Of a DNA stretch of 64,000 nt, positions 58,579 to 64,000 are shown piece by piece. Source of the stretch: Roseateles_B sp041906185 (GTDB lineage Bacteria; Pseudomonadota; Gammaproteobacteria; Burkholderiales; Burkholderiaceae_C). Positions within the stretch are counted from its first letter, which is position 1. Each line of letters begins with the position of its first letter. Under the pieces are notes generated by a model. The model was given only the letters and a program-made list of their open reading frames with translations, was not told the DNA's origin and ran no database searches. The position numbers and the translations under genes were made by a program. The stretch covers positions 1-64,000 of the forward strand of contig JAYRJQ010000002.1 of the NCBI GenBank assembly GCA_041906185.1, given 5' to 3'.

Positions 58579-59487
58579 ATGAACGACACCGCGCCCGAGT
58601 CCGGGCTGCCGCAACGCTGCGGCCTCATCGCCATCGTGGGCCGCCCCAATGTGGGCAAGTCCACGCTGCTGAACGCCCTCGTGGGCCAAAAGGTGAGCAT
58701 CACCTCGGACAAGGCCCAGACCACGCGCCACCGCATCACCGGCGTGCGCACGATGGACGAGGCGCAGTTCGTGTTCGTCGACACCCCCGGCTTCCAGACC
58801 AAGCACAACGCGGCGCTGAACCGCAACCTGAACCGCACCGTGCACGGTGTGCTGGCGGACGTGGACCTGGTGCTGTTCGTGGTCGAGGCGGGCCGATTCG
58901 GCCTCGATGACGCCAAGGTGCTGGCCCTGCTGCCCGAGAACAAGCCCGTGGTGCTGATCGCCAACAAGCTCGATGCCGTGCACCGCCGCGCCGAGCTCGC
59001 GCCCTGGCTCAAGGGCATGGCCGAGCGCCGCAATTTCGCGGAGTTCGTGCCGCTGTCGGCCCGCAAGGAGGCCGACGTCACCCGCCTGTTCAAGATCCTC
59101 AAGCCCTACCTGCCCGAGCAGGGCTGGTTCTACGACGAGGACGCGCTGACGGACCGCTCCGAGCGCTTCCTCGCCACCGAGATCATCCGCGAGAAGCTCT
59201 TCCGCCTGACCGGCGACGAGCTGCCGTATACGTCCACCGTCGTCATCGACAAGTGGGAAGACGAGGGCGAGCTGCGCCGCATCTCGGCCTCCATCGTGGT
59301 GGAGCGCGACGCGCACAAGGGCATGATCATCGGCCAGGGCGGCGAGCGCCTGAAGCGCATCGGCTCCGAGGCCCGCCAAGAGCTGGAGCACCTGATGGAC
59401 GGCCGCGTGTTCCTGGAGCTGTGGGTCAAGGTCCGCTCGGGCTGGGCGGACAACGAAGAGCATCTGCGCACCTATGGCTACGAGTGA
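58579..59487 (+). CDS. era: GTPase Era
   Basis: A 302-residue GTPase for 16S rRNA maturation and 30S assembly. GRPNVGKSTLLNAL (G1), the TTRHRITGV switch, DTPGF (G3) and NKLD (G4) are all present, followed by the type-2 KH domain with GMIIGQGGERLKRIG and a C-terminal VKVRSGWADNEEHLRTYGYE. The ATG at 58579 lies 65 bp after rnc; the frame is open upstream but overlaps rnc. It works with RNase III on the same rRNA end. Confidence 0.97.
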   Translation: MNDTAPESGLPQRCGLIAIVGRPNVGKSTLLNALVGQKVSITSDKAQTTRHRITGVRTMDEAQFVFVDTPGFQTKHNAALNRNLNRTVHGVLADVDLVLFVVEAGRFGLDDAKVLALLPENKPVVLIANKLDAVHRRAELAPWLKGMAERRNFAEFVPLSARKEADVTRLFKILKPYLPEQGWFYDEDALTDRSERFLATEIIREKLFRLTGDELPYTSTVVIDKWEDEGELRRISASIVVERDAHKGMIIGQGGERLKRIGSEARQELEHLMDGRVFLELWVKVRSGWADNEEHLRTYGYE

Positions 59488-59506
59488 GTGTCGGCGGCGG
59501 CCCTGA

Positions 59507-60286
59507 ATGGTCACCCGCGCCCCTCGGCTGCCCAGCACGCAGCCGGCCTTCGTGCTGCACCACTATGACTGGAGCGAGACCAGTCTCATCCTCGACCTCT
59601 TCACCCGCGAGCAGGGCCGGCTGGCCGTGGTCGCCAAGGGGGCGAAGCGGCCGTATTCCCAGCTGCGATCGGTGCTCCTGCCGTTCCAGCGCCTGCAGGT
59701 CGGCCTCAGCAAGCCCTCGCGTGACGAGCGCAGCGAGACCGAGGTCCAGACCCTGCGCAGCGCGGAATGGGCGGGCGGTCACACGCTGCCGACCGGCGCG
59801 GCGCTGTTCGCCGGCTACTACCTCAACGAGCTGCTGCTGAAGCTGCTGGCCCGGCAGGATCCTCACCCGCGCATCTTCGACGCCTACGCCGCCACGCTCC
59901 CGCTGCTTCGCGAGGACGAGGACCAGCGCAGCCAGGCCGCCCTGCGCGCCTTCGAGCTGCGCCTGCTGGCCGACCTCGGCCTGCTCCCCGACCTGAGCGT
60001 GGTCACGCAGACCCAGCGGCCGCTGGACCCCGACCGGCTCTACATGCTGGGCGCCGAGACCGGCGTGAGCGTGCCGGGCCACGAGGCCCCGGCCTTCGGC
60101 GCCTCGCAGCTCGTGCAGCTGCAGGCCGCGCTGCTGCATGGGTCGCAGGCCGCTCTGCAGCAGGCCTGCGCCGACTGTCTGCCCGCGCTCAAGGCCTGCC
60201 TGCGCGGCCTGCTTCACTATCATCTGGGCCAGAAGCCGCTGCGCACCCGCGCGGTGATGCTGGATCTGCAAAAACTGCTGGACTGA
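59507..60286 (+). CDS. recO: DNA repair protein RecO
   Basis: A 259-residue protein with an N-terminal OB-fold (FVLHHYDWSETSLILDLFTREQGRLAVVAKGAKRP, here shown over several strands) and a helical C-terminal domain. It loads RecA with RecR at gaps and anneals single strands. The zinc-binding cysteines of some RecO proteins are not all present. The start at 59507 follows era by 19 bp; the stop is four bases before pdxJ. Confidence 0.93.
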   Translation: MVTRAPRLPSTQPAFVLHHYDWSETSLILDLFTREQGRLAVVAKGAKRPYSQLRSVLLPFQRLQVGLSKPSRDERSETEVQTLRSAEWAGGHTLPTGAALFAGYYLNELLLKLLARQDPHPRIFDAYAATLPLLREDEDQRSQAALRAFELRLLADLGLLPDLSVVTQTQRPLDPDRLYMLGAETGVSVPGHEAPAFGASQLVQLQAALLHGSQAALQQACADCLPALKACLRGLLHYHLGQKPLRTRAVMLDLQKLLD

Positions 60287-60290
60287 TGCC

Positions 60291-61073
60291 ATGAATCCCC
60301 TGGTCGCTCCCGAAGCCCTGCGCCACGAAGGCCGCTGCGCGCTGTCCGTCAACGTCAACAAGGTCGCCCTGCTGCGCAACACCCGCCACCTGGGCATTCC
60401 CAGCGTGCGCCGCGCGGCCGAGCTGTGCCTGCAGGCCGGCGCCCAGGGCATCACGGTGCACCCGCGGCCGGACGGCCGTCACATCCGCACGGAGGACGTC
60501 CACGAGCTCGCCGCGCTGCTGAAGGACTGGCCGCAGGCGGAATACAACATCGAAGGCAACCCGACGCAGAACCTCATGGACTTCGTGCGCCAGGTTCGCC
60601 CGCACCAGGTCACCTTCGTGCCCGATGCCGAGGACCAGTTCACCTCCGATCATGGCTGGAACCTGCCTGCGGACAGCGAGCGCCTGCGCCCGCTGATCGA
60701 GGAATGCCAGGCGCTGGGCGTGCGCGTGAGCCTCTTCATGGACCCGCTCCCCGCGGCCATGGCCCACGTCGCCGCCTTGGGCGCCGACCGCATCGAGCTC
60801 TACACCGAGACCTTCGCCAGCGCCTTCGGCACGCCGCGCGAGGCCGAGGTGCTCGCCGGCTTCACCGCGACCGCCGAGGCGGCGCTGGCGCTGGGCCTGG
60901 GCATCAATGCCGGGCATGACCTGAACCGCCCGAACCTCACGGCCTTCCTGAAGGCGGTGCCGGGCGTGCTGGAGGTCTCCATCGGCCACGCCCTGATCGC
61001 CGACGCCCTGGAACTGGGCTATGCCGAGACGGTGCGCGACTACCAGCGCAGCATCCAGCGCGCCTACGCCTGA
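60291..61073 (+). CDS. pdxJ: Pyridoxine 5'-phosphate synthase
   Basis: A 260-residue TIM-barrel enzyme joining 1-deoxyxylulose 5-phosphate with aminoacetone phosphate to make pyridoxine 5'-phosphate. SVNVNKVALLRNTR, the catalytic-site TVHPRPDGRHIR, FNIEGNP-like YNIEGNPTQNLM and CTLVPD-like TFVPDAEDQFTSDHGW, then ETFA and GINAGHDLNRPNL are all in place. It is one of the steps feeding PLP to enzymes such as the DegT aminotransferase. It lies in its usual place between recO and acpS. Confidence 0.96.
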   Translation: MNPLVAPEALRHEGRCALSVNVNKVALLRNTRHLGIPSVRRAAELCLQAGAQGITVHPRPDGRHIRTEDVHELAALLKDWPQAEYNIEGNPTQNLMDFVRQVRPHQVTFVPDAEDQFTSDHGWNLPADSERLRPLIEECQALGVRVSLFMDPLPAAMAHVAALGADRIELYTETFASAFGTPREAEVLAGFTATAEAALALGLGINAGHDLNRPNLTAFLKAVPGVLEVSIGHALIADALELGYAETVRDYQRSIQRAYA

Positions 61074-61116
61074 GGCCGGCGGCGCGCCCCGACGTGACGC
61101 ACAAGGACGCATCGAC

Positions 61117-61524
61117 ATGATCTATGGCATCGGCACGGACGTCTGCGACATCCGCCGCATCGCGGACACCCTCCAGCGCCGCGGCGAGCGCTTCGCCGAG
61201 AAGGTCCTCGGGCCGCATGAGATCAAGGTCTTCCGCGAGCGCCGGGCCCGCGTCGACGCCCGCGGCATCGCCTACCTGGCCACGCGTTTCTCGGCCAAGG
61301 AGGCCTTCTCCAAGGCCATCGGCCTCGGCCTGCGCATGCCAATGACCTGGCGCGACTGCGAGATCGTCAAGGCCGCCAGCGGCAAGCCGGAGATCCGCCT
61401 GCATGGCGAGCTCAAGGCCTGGTTCGAGGCGAAGGGCCTGCAGGCCCACGTCAGCGTCAGCGACGAGACCGACTACGCCACGTCCTTCGTGGTCGTCGAG
61501 ACGCGTGGGGCCGCTCCGGCATGA
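61117..61524 (+). CDS. acpS: Holo-[acyl-carrier-protein] synthase
   Basis: A 135-residue phosphopantetheinyl transferase that activates AcpP. The metal/CoA motif GIGTDVCDI at the N terminus and RFSAKEAFSKAIG are diagnostic. The ATG at 61117 gives the usual length; the longer open frame overlaps pdxJ. The stop overlaps the next ATG by four bases. Confidence 0.95.
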   Translation: MIYGIGTDVCDIRRIADTLQRRGERFAEKVLGPHEIKVFRERRARVDARGIAYLATRFSAKEAFSKAIGLGLRMPMTWRDCEIVKAASGKPEIRLHGELKAWFEAKGLQAHVSVSDETDYATSFVVVETRGAAPA

Positions 61525-62045
61525 ACCCGACGGTGCAGGTGCTGCCCTACCAGCCCGCGTGGCCGGCGGCGTTCGAGTCAGAGGCCTCGCGCCTGGCGCA
61601 GGCCCTGGGCGATGCCGGCGGTGCGCTGCACCATATCGGCAGCACCTCGGTGCCAGGTCTTGCCGCCAAGCCCATCATCGACATGCTGCTGGAAGTGTCG
61701 GACCTCGCTGCCCTGGACCGCCGCAGCGACGCGCTCGTGGCGCAGGGCTGGGAGGCCAAGGGCGAGTTCGGCCTGCCGGGCCGCCGCTACTTCCGCAAGA
61801 CCGACGCCCAGGGCCGGCGGACGCACCACCTGCATGCCTTCGAGGCGGGCAGTGCCGAGGCGCGGCGCCACCTGGCCTTCCGCGACTACCTGATCGCCCA
61901 CCCGGATGTGGCCTCGGCCTACGGGACGCTCAAGCGCGCGCTCGCCGCTGCCCATCCCGAGGACATGAGCGCCTACATGGACGGCAAGGATCCCTTCATC
62001 AAGGACCATGAGGCTCGCGCCCTGCGCTGGGCCTCGCAACGATAG
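61521..62045 (+). CDS. GrpB/UPF0157-family nucleotidyltransferase-like protein
   Basis: A 174-residue protein of the GrpB family. HHIGSTSVPGLAAKPIIDMLLEV is the nucleotidyltransferase-fold motif (G-S-T-S ... D-x-L), and HHLHAFEAGS with RHLAFRDYLIAHP follows as in the family. Function is not established; members are sometimes linked to CoA or dephospho-CoA metabolism. It is inserted between acpS and nagZ, which are usually adjacent, and overlaps acpS by four bases, so it is co-translated with it. Confidence 0.88.
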   Translation: MNPTVQVLPYQPAWPAAFESEASRLAQALGDAGGALHHIGSTSVPGLAAKPIIDMLLEVSDLAALDRRSDALVAQGWEAKGEFGLPGRRYFRKTDAQGRRTHHLHAFEAGSAEARRHLAFRDYLIAHPDVASAYGTLKRALAAAHPEDMSAYMDGKDPFIKDHEARALRWASQR

Positions 62046-62056
62046 AAAGCGCTCCC

Positions 62057-63127
62057 ATGGACCTGTTGCTGCACGCCCCCCTCATGCTGGACATCGCCGG
62101 CACCACGCTGCGCCCGCAGGAGCGCGAGCGCCTGAGCCATCCGCTGGTGGGGGGCCTGATCCTCTTCGCCCGCAACTTCGAGAGCCGTGCGCAGCTCACG
62201 GCGCTGTGCGGCGAGCTCAAGTCCCTGCGGCCCGATCTCGTGATCGCCGTGGACCAGGAAGGCGGCCGCGTGCAGCGCTTCCGAACGGACGGCTTCACGC
62301 CGCTGCCGTCCATGCGCCGCCTGGGCGAGCTCTGGATGGAGGACGCCATGCGGGCCACGCAGGCGGCTACCGCGCTGGGCTATGTGATGGCGTCCGAGCT
62401 GCGCGCCTGCGGCGTGGACCTGAGCTTCGCGCCGGTGCTGGACCTCGACTACGGCGAGAGCTCGGTGATCGGCGATCGCAGCTTCCATCGGGATCCGCGC
62501 GTGGTGGGCCTGCTGGCCAAGAGCGTGGCGCAGGGGCAGCTGATCGCCGGCATGGGCGCCTGCGGCAAGCACTTCCCGGGTCACGGCTTCGTGAAGGCGG
62601 ACTCGCACGTGGACGTGCCGGTCGACAAGCGCAGCCTCAAGGCCATCCTGGCCGAGGACGCCAAGCCCTTCGAATGGCTGCACCTGAGCCTCGCGGCCGT
62701 GATGCCGGCGCATGTGATCTATCCGAAGGTCGACGCGCGCCCGGCGGGCTTCTCGCCGCGCTGGCTGCAGGAGATCCTGCGCGAGCGCCTGGGCTTCGCC
62801 GGCCTGGTCTTCAGCGATGACCTCGGCATGCGCGGCGCGCGGGTGCTGGAAGGCCGCGAGATCGGTTTCGCCGAGGCGGCCATCACGGCGCTGCACGCCG
62901 GCTGCGACATCGCGCTGCTGTGCAACCAGTCGGTGGAGGAGGGCGGCCGCGTGCTGGACGAGGTGCTGCAAGCCCTCGAGGACGCGGCACTGCAGGGCCG
63001 TTGGCAGCCCAGCATGGAGAGCGAGGGCCGCCGCCAGCGACTGCTGTCGCAGCAGGCCCCGCTGAGCTGGGAGGAGCTGATGCACGAGCTGGGCTACCAC
63101 CTGGCGCTGCAGCAGCTGAATTTCTAG
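62057..63127 (+). CDS. nagZ: Beta-N-acetylhexosaminidase NagZ
   Basis: A 356-residue cytoplasmic GH3 enzyme of peptidoglycan recycling, releasing GlcNAc from anhydromuropeptides. VDQEGGRVQRFR, GKHFPGHGFVKADSHVD (with the Asp/His dyad acid-base loop) and the nucleophile Asp in FSDDLGMRGA are all intact. It begins 11 bp after the GrpB gene. It closes the lepA-nagZ block. Confidence 0.96.
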   Translation: MDLLLHAPLMLDIAGTTLRPQERERLSHPLVGGLILFARNFESRAQLTALCGELKSLRPDLVIAVDQEGGRVQRFRTDGFTPLPSMRRLGELWMEDAMRATQAATALGYVMASELRACGVDLSFAPVLDLDYGESSVIGDRSFHRDPRVVGLLAKSVAQGQLIAGMGACGKHFPGHGFVKADSHVDVPVDKRSLKAILAEDAKPFEWLHLSLAAVMPAHVIYPKVDARPAGFSPRWLQEILRERLGFAGLVFSDDLGMRGARVLEGREIGFAEAAITALHAGCDIALLCNQSVEEGGRVLDEVLQALEDAALQGRWQPSMESEGRRQRLLSQQAPLSWEELMHELGYHLALQQLNF

Positions 63128-63185
63128 GCTGACGACGCGGCGGGCCGCGCCCGGGGCAGGGCGGCCAGGGCGAAGGCGATGGCGA

Positions 63186-63224
63186 CGGCGGGCGTGAAGC
63201 CCGCCGCACCGGCGTGCCCCGGTG
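63186..63224. terminator. Two tandem GC hairpins between convergent genes
   Basis: CGGCGGGC (63186-63193) pairs with GCCCGCCG (63199-63206) over a GTGAA loop, and CACCGG (63207-63212) with CCGGTG (63219-63224). There is no T tract on either strand, so this may be a transcription barrier or a Rho-assisted end rather than a classical terminator. Confidence 0.5.
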
Positions 63225-63230
63225 CCTGTC

Positions 63231-64000
63231 TTACTTCGCGGCCTTTGCCTTGCTGGCCGCAGGCTTGGCGGTGGCCGGCTTGGCCTTGCCCGCCGGGAGC
63301 GCCTTGCCCTCGCCGGTCATCGCCATCTGCAGGTTCATCTGCATCGAGTGGCCGTCGGGCATGGGCATGCGCATGTCGATGCGCAGGTCCAGGTCCGTGC
63401 GCTGCTGCAGCCGGTCCGCGAGGCGCAGCTGCAGATGGCCCGTGCCGCCGCCCGTCATCACCATCTGCAACGAGGCCGGTGCCGGCGGGGCGCTGGCGGC
63501 GCTGGCGGCGCTTGCGGCCGCCGCAGGCATCGGCATGTCCAGCTTGAAGTCCAGCGTGGCGCCGATGTCGAAGTAGGCCACGCCGGCCTCCACCTTGGTC
63601 AGGGTGTAGCGCGCGCTCATCTTGCCCGCGTTGCTGCCGCCGGGCAGGCTCGGCAGCGGCACGTTCATTTCCAGCGGCATCTCCACCGACTCCCCGACGC
63701 GCAGCGGCGTGCCGTTCATCTTGGCGAGCGCGTCGAAGGTCTTGCGGAACATGCCTTCCATCATCTCCGGCGGCAGCTTGGCGGCGCCCTCACCGGACAG
63801 GCGGATGTTTTCGTAGCGGCCATCCACGATGTCCGCGTTGAACTGCATGCTGGGCATGCGCTTGGCGGGCATGCCGGGCATCAGGTCGCCGTCGCCGGTG
63901 CGCATCTCCATGGTGCCGTATTCGATGGTGGCCTTCAGCGGAATGTGCCCCTGGGCGTCCGCCTTGCCCGTCTGCATGTGCTGGCGCATCTGCAGGGTCA
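63231..64000 (-). CDS. Met-rich protein of unknown function, N terminus beyond the window
   Basis: The frame is open to the window edge, so the gene continues beyond base 64000; about 256 codons are visible. The protein is unusually rich in methionine (DMRMPMPDG, MQMNLQMAM, MEMRTGDGDLMPGMP), is predicted mainly beta, has a short Ala/Ser/Pro run in the middle (AAAASAASAASAPPAPA) and ends in a Lys/Ala/Pro tail (SKAKAAK). I do not recognise the family; a lipoprotein or periplasmic protein is plausible but the signal region is outside the window. Confidence 0.6.
   Translation of the reverse strand, partial: TLQMRQHMQTGKADAQGHIPLKATIEYGTMEMRTGDGDLMPGMPAKRMPSMQFNADIVDGRYENIRLSGEGAAKLPPEMMEGMFRKTFDALAKMNGTPLRVGESVEMPLEMNVPLPSLPGGSNAGKMSARYTLTKVEAGVAYFDIGATLDFKLDMPMPAAAASAASAASAPPAPASLQMVMTGGGTGHLQLRLADRLQQRTDLDLRIDMRMPMPDGHSMQMNLQMAMTGEGKALPAGKAKPATAKPAASKAKAAK

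Overview
The window is high-GC betaproteobacterial DNA, most probably Burkholderiales and plausibly the Rubrivivax/Leptothrix/Sphaerotilus/Roseateles group. This rests on the housekeeping gene order on the right (maf, yceD, rpmF, plsX, fabH, fabD, fabG, acpP, fabF ... mucD, lepA, lepB, DUF4845, rnc, era, recO, pdxJ, acpS, nagZ) and on protein wording. The species cannot be fixed from the sequence alone. No rRNA, tRNA, CRISPR array, insertion sequence or prophage was seen.

Left part (1-12,990). The end of cysN and a complete cysC (sulfate activation to PAPS) are followed by a ten-gene leftward run (11,018 down to 980). It encodes a GT41/HMW1C-like glycosyltransferase, a DegT-type sugar aminotransferase, a WbqC-family protein, three methyltransferases, two paralogous five-bladed-propeller glycosidase-like proteins, a GNAT acetyltransferase and a FAD/NAD(P)-binding protein. 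Divergently, behind a near-consensus sigma70 promoter, sits a secreted Thr/Ala-rich surface protein with five N-X-T sequons and a UUCG-loop terminator. HMW1C enzymes glycosylate asparagine in secreted adhesins, so a surface-protein glycosylation locus is the most interesting hypothesis here.

13,528-23,997: a type II secretion operon (gspG,H,I,J,K,L,M, an HR-domain GspC-like gene, gspD,E,F) with mostly overlapping genes, next to the surface protein.

24,041-41,665: an extracellular polysaccharide region. A leftward trio (small membrane protein, membrane sulfatase-superfamily protein with a Thr nucleophile, sulfotransferase) diverges from a rightward Wzx/Wzy-type cluster: a flippase fused to a GT2 glycosyltransferase, a Wzy-like polymerase, a 2OG-Fe(II) oxygenase, two GT4 glycosyltransferases, three enzymes for a UDP-N-acetyl-L-aminosugar (a reductase without the usual cupin, a 4,6-dehydratase/5-epimerase, a 2-epimerase), an outer-membrane export protein, a Wzz-like protein without kinase domain, and a WecA-like initiating transferase.

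41,791-63,127: RhlE-type helicase, a leftward maf/tetrapyrrole-methylase-fold pair, the fatty-acid/phospholipid operon, then mucD through nagZ. The rpoE-rseA-rseB genes that commonly lie between fabF and mucD in related genomes are absent; only one small membrane protein is there. The 600 bp before lepA hold an inverted repeat, a pair of DnaA-box-like sites and a candidate small RNA or attenuator ending in a strong terminator. The window closes inside a leftward Met-rich protein gene.
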